This document shows positions 25,095-34,500 of a stretch of DNA of 64,000 nt, one piece after another. The translations under genes were made by a program, and so were the position numbers. Under the pieces are notes generated by a model. The model searched no databases. It was not told the DNA's origin and was given only the letters and a program-made list of their open reading frames with translations. The DNA comes from an uncultured Opitutaceae bacterium. GTDB taxonomy: Bacteria > Verrucomicrobiota > Verrucomicrobiia > Opitutales > Opitutaceae. The DNA is taken from contig CALFXL010000005.1 of assembly GCA_937958045.1 (NCBI GenBank), positions 124,001-188,000 on the forward strand, given 5' to 3'. Positions within the stretch are counted from its first letter, which is position 1. Each line of letters starts with the position of its first letter.

Positions 25095-26129
25095 ATGCCG
25101 ATCCCCTCACTCGCACATCGCAACACTCCCTACCGTCCAGCACTCGCGTGGTTCGCCGCGCTGGGCAGCGCTTGGGTTTTTGTGCTGGTGACGCTCGGCG
25201 CGCTCACGACGACGATCGGCGCGGGCATGGCGTTCGACACGTGGCCGCTCTCCAACGGCTCGATCAATCCCGACGGCTGGCTTTCGCAACTGGATATGTT
25301 TGCGGAGCACTCGCACCGACTCAGCGGCATGATCATGGGCATCATCACGCTCGGCCTCGCGATCTGGGTGACGCGCGTCGATGAGCGCCGCTGGATGCGC
25401 AAACTCGTCTGGTGGGCGGTCGCGATCGTGGTGATCCAAGGGCTGATCGGCGGCAAACGCGTGCTGCTCGATTCGCTCGAAGTGCCCGGTTTTGAAATGA
25501 CGCTCGGGCAAATGCTGCGCATCCCGCACGGCATCCTCGCACAACTTTATGTGTGTATGTTGTTCGCGATCGCGGCTTCGCTTTCGCTGCGTTGGATCGA
25601 CGCAAAAACGCCCGTCGAACCCACCGGACGCCGTTTGCGCATGCTCGCGCGCACCGCGACGATTCTTGTCATCGTGCAGCTGACGATCGCCGCCGCCATG
25701 CGCCACAACAACGCCGGACTCGCGATCCCGACCTTCCCGCTTTCGACGCCGGACGGCGATCTGCTCCCGGCAAATTGGGACTACCGTATCACGCTTCACT
25801 TCGCGCATCGTGTGATGGCCGTCGTGCTCGCCGTCGTGTTGGGCTGGCTCGCATGGGCGGTTTGGAAAGACCGCGCCTCGTCGAACGGTATTAAGAATCT
25901 CGCGACCACGATGCTCTGTCTGGTCATTGTCCAGATCGCGCTCGGCGCATCGGTCATCTGGACGCAGCGCAGCGCTCACTACACCACCGCGCACGTGACC
26001 GTCGGAGCCTGTGTCCTCGCCACGACATTCCTGCTGACGTGGTGGCTTCACCGCGACGTGATCGAAGGCCGCACAAAACCCAAACTCGGCCGTCCCAATC
26101 ACGCCGTCATGCCTGCCGTCCAATCATGA
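25095..26129 (+). CDS. ctaA: Heme A synthase
   Basis: A 344-residue membrane enzyme that converts heme O to heme A for aa3-type oxidases. Eight hydrophobic segments are visible and the heme-ligand histidines occur in pairs: EHSHRLSG and RIPHGILAQ in the first half, LHFAHRVMAV and YTTAHVTVG in the second. The substrate-side motif MAFDTWPLSNG is also typical (FPxMNG-like). The start MPIPSLAHRNTPYRP at 25095 gives the expected length; the frame's extension to 24876 overlaps the divergent SCO gene. Its stop overlaps the start of the farnesyltransferase by 4 bases. Confidence 0.95.
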   Translation: MPIPSLAHRNTPYRPALAWFAALGSAWVFVLVTLGALTTTIGAGMAFDTWPLSNGSINPDGWLSQLDMFAEHSHRLSGMIMGIITLGLAIWVTRVDERRWMRKLVWWAVAIVVIQGLIGGKRVLLDSLEVPGFEMTLGQMLRIPHGILAQLYVCMLFAIAASLSLRWIDAKTPVEPTGRRLRMLARTATILVIVQLTIAAAMRHNNAGLAIPTFPLSTPDGDLLPANWDYRITLHFAHRVMAVVLAVVLGWLAWAVWKDRASSNGIKNLATTMLCLVIVQIALGASVIWTQRSAHYTTAHVTVGACVLATTFLLTWWLHRDVIEGRTKPKLGRPNHAVMPAVQS

Positions 26130-27034
26130 GCTTGGAAGTGTCCGCTGCTCCCGAAAAACCCATGACCGCAAGCAAGGCGGGTTTTCACGACTATCTCGAA
26201 CTGACGAAGCCGCGGCTGAGCCTGCTCTCCGTGATGACGACGCTGGTCGGTTATTTCGCCGCCGTGCCGCCGTGGGAACCGGCCGTTTTCTGGTATCTGT
26301 TTCTCGGCACTGCATTGTGCGCGGGCGGCGTCGCCGCGCTTAACCAATGGATGGAGAGCGACACCGATGCGTTGATGAAACGCACCGCCGAGCGTCCGAT
26401 CCCCTCGGGCAAAGTCGCCACCGGATCCGCATTCATCATCGGCTGGGGCATGTGCGCCGCGGGCCTCGCGATCTTGTTCATCAAAGTCGAAGGCTACTCC
26501 GCCCTCTTCGCGCTCGCGACGATCATCAGTTATCTCGCGCTCTACACGCCATCGAAACGCTGGTCGCGTTGGTCGACCGAGATCGGCGCCGTGGCCGGGG
26601 CATTTCCGCCATTGATCGGTTGGACGGCGGCGGGCGCACGCGAAGGTGCGCTCGGCTGGATCTTGTTTGGCATTCTTCTTTTCTGGCAGATCCCGCACTT
26701 CATGGCGATCGCGTGGATTTATCGCCGCGAGTACGCGGCGGTGCGTTTTCCGATGTTGCCGGTGCGCGATGAAAGCGGTGGCAAGGTCGCCGTGTGGTCG
26801 TTGGTCAACACGCTCGCGCTCGTCGCCGTGAGCGCGGCCCCGAGTTTCACCGGACTCACCAGTCATTATTACCTCGCGGTCACGCTCGTGCTCGGCGTGT
26901 GGTTCACCTGGCGGGCAATCGTTTTCGTGCGTCCCGCCGATCGCGAACGCAACGCCCGCCGGCTCTTCTTCGCCTCGATCGCGTGGCTGCCGCTGCAGCT
27001 CGCCGCCCTGGTCGCTGATCGCTGGATCTTCTAA
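26126..27034 (+). CDS. ctaB: Protoheme IX farnesyltransferase (heme O synthase)
   Basis: A 302-residue UbiA-family prenyltransferase that attaches farnesyl to heme B, the step before heme A synthase. Conserved aspartate motifs are NQWMESDTDALMKRTAERPIP (first N-x3-D-x3-D type site) and YTPSKRWSRWSTEIGA (second). TKPRLSLLSVMT near residue 30 is the usual N-terminal helix start. About nine membrane segments. The start MSLEVSAAPEKP at 26126 overlaps the ctaA stop as ATGA; MTASKAG at 26162 is an alternative. It is translationally coupled with ctaA. Confidence 0.96.
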   Translation: MSLEVSAAPEKPMTASKAGFHDYLELTKPRLSLLSVMTTLVGYFAAVPPWEPAVFWYLFLGTALCAGGVAALNQWMESDTDALMKRTAERPIPSGKVATGSAFIIGWGMCAAGLAILFIKVEGYSALFALATIISYLALYTPSKRWSRWSTEIGAVAGAFPPLIGWTAAGAREGALGWILFGILLFWQIPHFMAIAWIYRREYAAVRFPMLPVRDESGGKVAVWSLVNTLALVAVSAAPSFTGLTSHYYLAVTLVLGVWFTWRAIVFVRPADRERNARRLFFASIAWLPLQLAALVADRWIF

Positions 27035-27078
27035 GCGAGGCGTTCGCGCGGCGCGCGGTATACGTTTTTCGACTACGC

Positions 27079-27516
27079 ATGACCGTCCAAGATATCCCCG
27101 CGCTCAATGCAGCGCTCAACGCCCTCGCCACGGTGTTTCTCACGGCAGGGTTTTTCTTCATTCTTAGAAAGAACATCCCTGCGCATCGCGCCTGCATGCT
27201 GACGGCCGGGGTGATCTCGGCGATTTTTCTCGTGGGCTACGTGGGCCACAAAATCCTGGTGAAGGGCGTGCACACGAAGTTCGGCGGCGAAGGCGCGATC
27301 CGGACGGTCTACTATGTGATGCTCGCCACGCATATCTTGCTCGCGATGGCTATCGCGTGGCTCGTCCCGCGCACGTTTTATCTCGCGCTCAAAGGCGATC
27401 TTGCCCGCCACCGTGCGTGGGCTCGCTGGACATTTCCCATCTGGTACTACGTCTCCATCACGGGCGTGTTGGTGTACTTTTTCCTCTATCGCTGGTGGCC
27501 GGCGGCAAGTTCTTGA
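27079..27516 (+). CDS. DUF420 membrane protein (CtaM/YozB-like)
   Basis: A 145-residue protein with four predicted helices: LNALATVFLTAGFFFIL, LTAGVISAIFLVGYVGH, YYVMLATHILLAMAIAWL and WYYVSITGVLVYFFL. The motifs HRACMLTAG, GYVGHKIL, THILLA and HRAWARWTFPIWYYVSITGV are characteristic of DUF420. The Staphylococcus relative CtaM is needed for function of an aa3-type oxidase, so this is likely an oxidase maturation factor. It sits between ctaB and the oxidase structural genes. Confidence 0.9.
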   Translation: MTVQDIPALNAALNALATVFLTAGFFFILRKNIPAHRACMLTAGVISAIFLVGYVGHKILVKGVHTKFGGEGAIRTVYYVMLATHILLAMAIAWLVPRTFYLALKGDLARHRAWARWTFPIWYYVSITGVLVYFFLYRWWPAASS

Positions 27517-27531
27517 GCGAAGATGACGCAA

Positions 27532-27548
27532 TAAATGCGGAGCATTTA
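27532..27548. promoter_or_regulatory. 17-bp palindrome upstream of the oxidase operon
   Basis: TAAATGCGGAGCATTTA, a perfect 7-bp inverted repeat with a 3-base centre, lies 15 bases after the DUF420 stop and 125 bases before coxB. It may be an operator for the oxidase operon or a small hairpin. The remainder of the 157-bp gap shows no clear promoter. Confidence 0.4.
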
Positions 27549-27673
27549 CGCCGCAGATATTAGCGACACTATCTTATGAATTTGTTTTAGGACTTGAAAT
27601 AGATGAGGCGCTGAAAACGCTCCCTGCACTTGTGTACGCCGCCAACGGCGTCCCCACCGCCTTGCTGACCCTC

Positions 27674-28969
27674 ATGACCGCTTCGCCCAACCTGCGTTCT
27701 CACATCCGCCGTGGTTTGATCGCCATCGCTGTCGCCTGCCTCCCGCTCCTGATGGGCGGATGGTTGTCCGGCCCTCAGTCGACTTTCGACACCAAGGGGC
27801 CAGTCGCCAAGGCCCAGCTCGACGTGTTCTACGTCACGCTGTGGGTGACCGGCATCATTTTCGTGATCGTCGCCAGCGTGCTCACCTACGCGACGTTGAA
27901 GTTCAAAGCGCGCAACTCGGCCGACGAAAAAGCGCCCGTGCCGCCGCAAGGTCACGGCAATCCGCTCATCGAGCTCGGCCTCATCGGCGCTTCGGTGATC
28001 GCTCTTATTTTCATCGCCGTCCCGACGCTGCACAACATCTGGTACACCTATGATATTCCGGAAGAGGAAAAATCCTCCGCCTACGAGGTGAACGCGATCG
28101 GTTATCAGTGGTGGTTCAAATTCGAATATCCTCACGAGGAAGTTCAGCTCCCTAACAACGGTGGCACCAGCCCGCTCATCGTCGCCAACGAACTGGTCAT
28201 CCCCGCCGGCCGCGCCGTTCGCGTGAATCTGCGCACCTTCGACGTCATTCACAGCTTCTGGGTCCCGAAGCTCGCCGGTAAAGTCGACATGATCCCCAAC
28301 CGCGGCAATCACCTCTGGCTCAAAGCCGACGAGCCCGGTTACTTCTGGGGACAATGCGCCGAATACTGCGGCGAATCTCACGCCGTCATGCGCTTCCGCG
28401 TGATCGCGCTCGAAGAAGCCGAATTCGCCGTCTGGCTCGCGAAACAGAAGCAGGGTGCCGCTCCCGCTTTCGACGAATCGAAGGCTCAACCGATTTTCGC
28501 CGGCTACACGCCAATCGAAAACAAGCGCAACCTCCCGGGCTGGTCTTCGGAGTTCGATCTATCGCCGTTGGATTCCTGGCGCACCTTCCAGCAACCGGCC
28601 GCCAGCTCCGCTGATCGCGCGTTGGTCGAACAGGGTCGCGAACTTTTCCGCGCCAAGAACTGCGTCACCTGCCACGTCGTTCGCGGCGATCAACCGGGCG
28701 GCGCGCCCTTCGCGCCCGATCTCACTCACATCGGCTCGCGAACCACCATCGCCGGCGGCCTGCTCGAAAACACACCGCAAAATCTCCATCGCTGGCTCAC
28801 CGATCCCAACGGCGTGAAACCCGGTAACAAGATGTACCGCGGCTTCACGGGCGGCATGAGCGGCTACGTGCTCGTCGATCATGACACCAACACGATCACC
28901 GGCCACAACATCACCGTGAACGACGAGGAAGCCCGCGCACTGGTCGCCTATCTCCAAAGTCTCAAATAA
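27674..28969 (+). CDS. coxB: Cytochrome c oxidase subunit II with fused cytochrome c (caa3 type)
   Basis: A 431-residue subunit that takes electrons from soluble donors into the CuA centre. An N-terminal signal/helix and two helices (around 50-72 and 98-118) precede the cupredoxin domain. CuA ligands are His193 (VIHSFW), Cys228, Glu230, Cys232, His236 and Met239 in GQCAEYCGESHAVM. The C-terminal domain holds a heme c site CVTCH (330-334) with Met387 as a likely axial ligand (GNKMYRG), so this is a caa3-type subunit. The start MTASPNLRSHIRRG at 27674 is chosen over the 27632 frame start, which adds a non-hydrophobic leader. Confidence 0.96.
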   Translation: MTASPNLRSHIRRGLIAIAVACLPLLMGGWLSGPQSTFDTKGPVAKAQLDVFYVTLWVTGIIFVIVASVLTYATLKFKARNSADEKAPVPPQGHGNPLIELGLIGASVIALIFIAVPTLHNIWYTYDIPEEEKSSAYEVNAIGYQWWFKFEYPHEEVQLPNNGGTSPLIVANELVIPAGRAVRVNLRTFDVIHSFWVPKLAGKVDMIPNRGNHLWLKADEPGYFWGQCAEYCGESHAVMRFRVIALEEAEFAVWLAKQKQGAAPAFDESKAQPIFAGYTPIENKRNLPGWSSEFDLSPLDSWRTFQQPAASSADRALVEQGRELFRAKNCVTCHVVRGDQPGGAPFAPDLTHIGSRTTIAGGLLENTPQNLHRWLTDPNGVKPGNKMYRGFTGGMSGYVLVDHDTNTITGHNITVNDEEARALVAYLQSLK

Positions 28970-28996
28970 GCCGCGCACTTCGCTCTTTTTTCTCTC

Positions 28997-30946
28997 ATGG
29001 ATGCAGCCGCCCAAAGTCATTTCACCGGCAAAGAAGCCGGCCACGCCGTCGAAAAACGCCCGTGGATTTTCACCCGCCCCACCGCGCAGACCGGCCTCAT
29101 CAGCTGGCTGACCACCGTCGATCACAAGCGCGTCGGCCTCATGTACGGCATCTCCGCGCTGATCTTCTTCCTCATCGGTGGCATCGAAGCGCTCATCATC
29201 CGCGTCCAACTCGCGGTGCCGAACAACACGTTCATCTCGCATCAAGTGTACAACGAGATGTTCACGATGCACGCGACGACGATGATCTTCCTCGCCGTGA
29301 TGCCGCTCTCGGCCGCGTTCTTTAATTACATCATGCCGCTGCAAATCGGCGCGCGCGACGTGGCTTTCCCCCGCCTGAACGGTTTCGCGTTCTGGGTCTT
29401 TCTCGCCGGTGCGATCATTCTCAACGTGGGCTGGTTCGTGAAATCGGGCGCGCCCGATGCCGGTTGGTTCGGCTACGCACCGCTGACTTCAAAAGCCTTC
29501 TCCAACGAATTCCGCGCCGACATGTCCACGGACCTGTGGGTCATGGGTCTGCAGGTGCTCGGTGTTTCCTCGATCGTGGGTTCGATGAATTTCATCGTCA
29601 CCATCATCAACATGCGCGCCCCGGGCATGACGATGATGCGCGTGCCGGTCTTCACCTGGATGACGCTCATCGTGGCGTTCCTGATCATCCTTTCTTTCCC
29701 GGCGATCACAATCGCGTTGGTCGAGCTGATGATGGACCGCTCCTTCGGCACGAACTTCTTCGAAGTCTCCAACGGTGGTCTGCCGATTCTCTGGCAGCAC
29801 TTGTTCTGGGTGTTCGGTCACCCCGAAGTGTACATCCTCATCCTGCCCGCGATGGGCATCGTTTCGGAGATCTTGCCGACCTTCTCGCGCAAGCCGCTCT
29901 TCGGTTATCCGATCGTCGTCTTCTCCGGCGCCGCCATCGGCTTCCTCGGCTTCGGCGTGTGGTCGCACCACATGTTCACCACGGGCATGGGCACGGTCGC
30001 CACCGCGGCCTTCTCGCTCGCGACCATGGCCATCGCGGTGCCGACCGGTGTGAAGATGTTCAACTGGATCGGAACGATGTGGAACGGACATCTTCAGATG
30101 CGCACGCCGATGATGTTTGCGCTCGGTTTCCTCTGGATGTTCATGATCGGCGGTTTCTCCGGCGTCATGCACTCCGCCGCTCCGGCCGACGCTCAACAAC
30201 AGGACAGCTACTTCGTCGTCGCCCACTTCCACTACGTGCTCATCGGTGGCGCGGTCTTCGGCCTCCTCGCCGGCATCCACTACTGGTTCCCGCTCATCTT
30301 CGGCCGCCAGGTCAGCGAGTTCTGGGGCAAACTCTCCTTCTGGATCATTTTCGTTGGCTTCAACGCCACCTTCTTCCCCATGCACTTCCTCGGCCTCAAC
30401 GGCATGCCGCGCCGCACGGCCGTGTACGATGGCAACATGGGTTGGAACAGCGCCAACATGCTCGCGACCATCGGCTCCTTCATCCTCGCTATCGGCGTCG
30501 GCGTGTACTTCGTCGTCATGCTCTACACCTACTTCAAAGGTGAAAAGAGCCGCCGCGATCCGTGGGATGCTCGCACGCTCGAGTGGTCGATCCCGAATCC
30601 GCCGCCCGCGTACAACTTCGCCGTCACGCCCACCGTGCATGCCCGCGATGCGTTCTGGTACGAGAAACACCACAAGGAAGAAATCGCGCGCGAAAAACTC
30701 GCTCACGCCAAAGAAGACGAAGCGCATGGCGGTGTTCACATGCCCAGCCAATCGTGGTTCCCGCTGATGACCGCGATCGGGTTGCTCACGGCGAGTTTGT
30801 TCTTCGTCAACCACCACATGACCGGCGCCATTGCTGGTGCGGCCATCCTGGTGCTCGGAGTGATCCTCTGGGCGTTTGAAGGCCCCGGTGGTTATCACGT
30901 GCATCCGTCCAAGGACGAAATCAACGACACCGACGGTAAACACTGA
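28997..30946 (+). CDS. coxA: Cytochrome c oxidase subunit I
   Basis: The 649-residue catalytic subunit that reduces oxygen to water and pumps protons. Heme and CuB ligands are visible: His92 (TMHATTM), His275 and Tyr279 in GHPEVY, His324-His325, and His410/His412 (VAHFHYV). Glu277 in XGHPEV marks the A1 subfamily of heme-copper oxidases. After the usual twelve helices there is a hydrophilic stretch of about 60 residues and two more helices near 590-635, as in Bacillus caa3 subunit I. It lies 27 bases after coxB and is followed by coxC. Confidence 0.97.
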   Translation: MDAAAQSHFTGKEAGHAVEKRPWIFTRPTAQTGLISWLTTVDHKRVGLMYGISALIFFLIGGIEALIIRVQLAVPNNTFISHQVYNEMFTMHATTMIFLAVMPLSAAFFNYIMPLQIGARDVAFPRLNGFAFWVFLAGAIILNVGWFVKSGAPDAGWFGYAPLTSKAFSNEFRADMSTDLWVMGLQVLGVSSIVGSMNFIVTIINMRAPGMTMMRVPVFTWMTLIVAFLIILSFPAITIALVELMMDRSFGTNFFEVSNGGLPILWQHLFWVFGHPEVYILILPAMGIVSEILPTFSRKPLFGYPIVVFSGAAIGFLGFGVWSHHMFTTGMGTVATAAFSLATMAIAVPTGVKMFNWIGTMWNGHLQMRTPMMFALGFLWMFMIGGFSGVMHSAAPADAQQQDSYFVVAHFHYVLIGGAVFGLLAGIHYWFPLIFGRQVSEFWGKLSFWIIFVGFNATFFPMHFLGLNGMPRRTAVYDGNMGWNSANMLATIGSFILAIGVGVYFVVMLYTYFKGEKSRRDPWDARTLEWSIPNPPPAYNFAVTPTVHARDAFWYEKHHKEEIAREKLAHAKEDEAHGGVHMPSQSWFPLMTAIGLLTASLFFVNHHMTGAIAGAAILVLGVILWAFEGPGGYHVHPSKDEINDTDGKH

Positions 30947-30990
30947 TTCGCCGGTCATCCCCTCACCCTTTCCCGCTGATACTTTTCATC

Positions 30991-31830
30991 ATGAGCAGCC
31001 ACGCCGGCACCATCGATCATCACCACGACCACACGACGTCGACCGGTATTCCCAACAAGAAGCTCTTCATGTGGGCCTTCTTGGCCTCGGACTGCATGTT
31101 CTTCGGTGCGCTGATCTCCAGCCACCTGATCTACCGGCTCCATCCGCCGCCCGGCTCACCGGACGCATCGAAGATCTTCAGCATCGAGCTCACGTCGTTC
31201 TCGACCTTCATCCTCCTGATGTCGTCGCTGCTCATGGCGCTCGCCGTGAACTCGCTTCAAAAGGGCCAGGTCAAAAGCACGCGCCGCAATCTGCTCGGCA
31301 CGATTTTCTTCGGCCTGATCTTTCTGGCCTGCCAAGTGTATGAGTTCTCGCACTTCGTGCACGAACAAGGTCTCACGCTCTCCAACAGCGTGTTCGGCTC
31401 CACCTTCTACACCCTTACCGGCACGCACGGCTGTCACGTCGCGATCGGCGTGCTTTGGCTCGTGTTGATGTACATCCGCTCCTTCAAGCCGGCGGATGCC
31501 GACGAAGGCCGCGCGTGGTTGCTCAAGAGTTTCCTCCACCTGATCGTCTTCGGTGTCACCGTGGTCGCGGCGATGGCGTCCATGCTCGGTTTGGTCCACG
31601 CCTACCAAACGGGCGACGGCTTCGGCGGTTTCCTCCATCATCACCCGCTGACGTTTGCGGTCACGCTCGCCGGTCTCACGGCGCTTTGGTTCCTCGGCCG
31701 TTCGAAAGGCCAAGTCGATTTCGGCGAAGCCAACGCCATCGATGTCGAATCGATGGGTCTTTATTGGCACTTCGTCGACATCGTCTGGATCGTGATCTTC
31801 ACCGCCGTCTATCTCCTCGAATATCTCTAA
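30991..31830 (+). CDS. coxC: Cytochrome c oxidase subunit III
   Basis: A 279-residue membrane subunit. A His-rich N-terminus (TIDHHHDHTTS) precedes seven hydrophobic segments; GTHGCHVAIGVLWL and LYWHFVDIVWIVIFT are hallmark motifs. It stabilises proton pumping by subunit I. It begins 44 bases after coxA and ends 3 bases before coxD, within the same operon. Confidence 0.96.
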   Translation: MSSHAGTIDHHHDHTTSTGIPNKKLFMWAFLASDCMFFGALISSHLIYRLHPPPGSPDASKIFSIELTSFSTFILLMSSLLMALAVNSLQKGQVKSTRRNLLGTIFFGLIFLACQVYEFSHFVHEQGLTLSNSVFGSTFYTLTGTHGCHVAIGVLWLVLMYIRSFKPADADEGRAWLLKSFLHLIVFGVTVVAAMASMLGLVHAYQTGDGFGGFLHHHPLTFAVTLAGLTALWFLGRSKGQVDFGEANAIDVESMGLYWHFVDIVWIVIFTAVYLLEYL

Positions 31831-31833
31831 GCC

Positions 31834-32205
31834 ATGGCCTCCCACGCTGCGCATTCTCCCGAGCTGCATCACGCCGACAGCCACGCTCACGAGAGTAAGT
31901 TCCACATTTTCGTCCAGATCGCGATGATCCTCGCGGTCATCACCGGCGTCGAAATCGTGCTGATCTACCTCCCGCTCTACAAGTGGCTGGTCGTCAGCTC
32001 ACTGATCATTCTCTCCACCGTGAAGTTCCTGCTGGTTATCTTCTACTTCATGCACCTGCGGTGGGATAAACTTTTCTGCACAATTCTGTTCTTCATCGGC
32101 CTCCTGCTTGCCGGCGGCACGGCTTGGGCGCTCCTTCTCCTCTTCGGTGCCGAAGCCAGCGCGCCAATCGAAGCCGTGCAAGCAACGCTGCGCCACCTCG
32201 CGTAA
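31834..32205 (+). CDS. coxD: Cytochrome c oxidase subunit IV (bacterial type)
   Basis: A 123-residue small subunit with a His-rich start (HSPELHHADSHAHESK) and three helices; the middle contains STVKFLLVIFYFMHLRWD, the standard pattern of bacterial subunit IV. It starts 3 bases after coxC. A terminator follows, closing the structural operon. Confidence 0.92.
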   Translation: MASHAAHSPELHHADSHAHESKFHIFVQIAMILAVITGVEIVLIYLPLYKWLVVSSLIILSTVKFLLVIFYFMHLRWDKLFCTILFFIGLLLAGGTAWALLLLFGAEASAPIEAVQATLRHLA

Positions 32206-32233
32206 TCGCAGAACACGACATCGACTCTTCTCG

Positions 32234-32264
32234 AACGGCGACCTTTTGCGGTCGCCGTTTTTTT
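32234..32264 (+). terminator. Rho-independent terminator of the oxidase operon
   Basis: 10-bp stem AACGGCGACC / GGTCGCCGTT with loop TTTTGC (arms 32234-32243 and 32250-32259), followed by TTTTTGCG. Confidence 0.9.
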
Positions 32265-32341
32265 GCGTCTCCACCCGCCACGGCAGATTCAGTCCAATTT
32301 TCTTCCCCCGCTCCCGACTTTCGTGATTCCTTCGCGCCGCG

Positions 32342-33148
32342 ATGATTGATTGGACGCATTGGCACAACGAACCCCACTTGATCGGCGGACTCATTGTCCT
32401 GGGCTGGTTGTACGCGCTGCTGACAGGTCCGTTTCGCGCCCGCATCGCTCCCGAAGCCGCCTATCCACGACGCCAAGCGATCTGCTTCTACGCGTCGCTC
32501 GTCATCTTCTACCTCGCGGTCGGTTCTCCCCTCGACCAGATCGGCGAACGCTTTCTCCTCTCGGCCCACATGATCCAACACCAGCTGCTCACTTACCCGG
32601 CGGCCGTGTTGTTTTTACTGGGCGTGCCTGAGTGGTTGCTCGCGCCGGTGACGCGAGGTCCTGTGATTCGCGGCATTATGCGCGTGGCGACGAATCCCCT
32701 CATCTGCGCGCTCATCTATATCCTCGTGATCAGCCTCTGGCATGCGCCGGCGGCCTATGACGCGGCCCTGCAGGACAAACTCACTCACGTGCTGGAGCAC
32801 GTCATGTTCTTCGGCGCATCGCTCTTCTACTGGTGGCCCCTGCTCAGCCCGTCGAAGGACTTTCCGCCCATCAAAAATGCCGCCCAAATCCTTTACCTCA
32901 CCGCCGTCACCGTGGGCCTGACGCCGCTTTTCTTCTTCTTGGCCTTCTCCGAAAACATCCTGTATCCAACCTACGAATACGCGCCGCGCATCATTACGAA
33001 TTTCAGTCCGGCTCAGGACCAACTTCTTGGCGCGGTCATCATGAAGCTCGGCGGCCTCGGCGTAACGCTCATCGCGATGGTCGTCGCATTTTATCGCTGG
33101 TACCAAGAAAGCGAAAAACGCGCGCACTCCTCGCGCGCGACGGCATGA
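32342..33148 (+). CDS. ctaG: Cytochrome c oxidase assembly protein CtaG (caa3 type)
   Basis: A 268-residue membrane protein with seven helices. Histidines at helix ends (WTHWHNEPHL, SAHMIQHQLLTYPA, SLWHAPAAYD, HVLEHVMFFGASLFYWWP) are the pattern of the caa3_CtaG family, which helps insert copper into the oxidase. The start MIDWTHWHNEP is 137 bases past coxD, downstream of the terminator, so it has separate expression. Its stop overlaps the next gene, a glycosyltransferase, by 4 bases, which is an odd functional pairing. Confidence 0.93.
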   Translation: MIDWTHWHNEPHLIGGLIVLGWLYALLTGPFRARIAPEAAYPRRQAICFYASLVIFYLAVGSPLDQIGERFLLSAHMIQHQLLTYPAAVLFLLGVPEWLLAPVTRGPVIRGIMRVATNPLICALIYILVISLWHAPAAYDAALQDKLTHVLEHVMFFGASLFYWWPLLSPSKDFPPIKNAAQILYLTAVTVGLTPLFFFLAFSENILYPTYEYAPRIITNFSPAQDQLLGAVIMKLGGLGVTLIAMVVAFYRWYQESEKRAHSSRATA

Positions 33149-34311
33149 TTCTCCTCGATCTCACACACACCAGCCACACACGCGCCCGCACCGGGGTGCA
33201 ACGCGTCTGTCGGGCACTGCGTCGCTCGCTCGCTACAATCGCGGAGATCGCGCCGATCACACATGATCCGTTCCGCAACGCCTGGCGACCGCTGCAAGCA
33301 TGGGAAGACACGAATCTCGAGAGCCCCGCACCCGCTCCCAAACGCGGTGCCCAATGGCCTCTCTCGCGGCGCATCACGGGGCGTACCGCTCGCTGGTTGA
33401 AGCGTGCCGCGCCCGATCTTCCACCAGCTGACGCACTGGTTGTTCCGGAGATCTTTTCGCCGAGCGCCGCATCCGCGTTTCCGGATCTTTTTCGCGAAAT
33501 CAACGGCCCCAAGATTGCGCTGTTCCACGATGCCATCGCCTTAAAATTTCCGGAGCTCAGTCCGCAGAAAACCGTCGCGCGCTTTCCCGCGTACCTGCGC
33601 GAATTGCTGATGTTCGACGGCATCGCCGCTGTATCCGAATATTCACGACAATCCTTGCTCGATTACTGGCGCTGGCTCGGCGTCTCGAAACACCCGTCGG
33701 TGGTAACTATTCCGCTCGGCCTAGAGTTGCCCGCGATTCGCTCGGACACATCGGCGCAAAATCCCATCCCAATTGTTCTCTGCGTCGGCAGCATCGAAGG
33801 CCGCAAAAATCATATCGCCTTACTCGACGCCTGCGAACGCCTCTGGACGCGCGGACTCGCCTTTGAGCTCCACCTGATCGGTCTCGCACATGCGCAAACC
33901 GGACGCACCGCTCTGGAGAAAATCCGTGCGCTCCAAGCGCGCGGCCGCGCACTCCGCTACGATGGTCCGCAAGACGACGCCGCGCTCGATGCCTCGTACG
34001 GTCGCTGCGACTTCACCGTTTATCCGTCGCTCTGCGAAGGTTTCGGCCTGCCCGTTCTCGAATCGCTGACGCACGGGAAGCCGTGCATTTGCTCCGCCCA
34101 AGGCGCGCTCGGAGAATCTGCAATCGGTGGAGGCTGTCTCACACTTGCCGGACTCGACGCTGCTTCAATTGCCGAAGCGATCGCTCAACTAATCGAATCT
34201 CCGTCGCGGCGTGATGAACTTCGACGTGAAGCGGCTTCACGCACGTACCGAACATGGCACGACTATGCGGGCGAATTGAAAAACTGGATACAAACGCTCC
34301 GCCGCGCCTAA
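33145..34311 (+). CDS. GT4 glycosyltransferase, sister of the copy at 35710-36759
   Basis: A 388-residue GT-B glycosyltransferase starting MILLDLTHTSHTRAR at 33145 (ATGA overlap with ctaG). The N-terminal domain has RTGVQRVCRALRRS and ALFHDAIALKFPEL; the C-terminal donor domain has LCVGSIEGRKNHIALLDA and SLCEGFGLPVLESL, the GT4 EGFGLPxxE motif. It shares the FHDAI, VARFPAYL and DYWRWLGV segments with the glycosyltransferase at 35710-36759, so the pair arose by duplication. Sugar donor and acceptor are unknown. It opens the lipid/glycosyl cluster. Confidence 0.9.
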   Translation: MILLDLTHTSHTRARTGVQRVCRALRRSLATIAEIAPITHDPFRNAWRPLQAWEDTNLESPAPAPKRGAQWPLSRRITGRTARWLKRAAPDLPPADALVVPEIFSPSAASAFPDLFREINGPKIALFHDAIALKFPELSPQKTVARFPAYLRELLMFDGIAAVSEYSRQSLLDYWRWLGVSKHPSVVTIPLGLELPAIRSDTSAQNPIPIVLCVGSIEGRKNHIALLDACERLWTRGLAFELHLIGLAHAQTGRTALEKIRALQARGRALRYDGPQDDAALDASYGRCDFTVYPSLCEGFGLPVLESLTHGKPCICSAQGALGESAIGGGCLTLAGLDAASIAEAIAQLIESPSRRDELRREAASRTYRTWHDYAGELKNWIQTLRRA

Positions 34312-34500
34312 CACAGAACCAACAAAGCGGTCCGCGCAACCGATGCGGCGGATGATAATTTTCTCCCGGCCTTGGGATCGCCGGAAGCATGCACATCCAT
34401 GAGAAAACGCTCGTGAGAGCTTGCGACTGAAGGCAAGACCACGGTGGGCTTTCCATTTGCCAAAGCTCATCCGGCCCAGCCATTTTTTCATCTTTCATCC

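Noticed and set aside
29489..30958. 489-residue frame on the minus strand
   Set aside because: Antisense of coxA; composition is His/Glu/Asp/Arg-rich as expected for a shadow of a membrane-protein gene.
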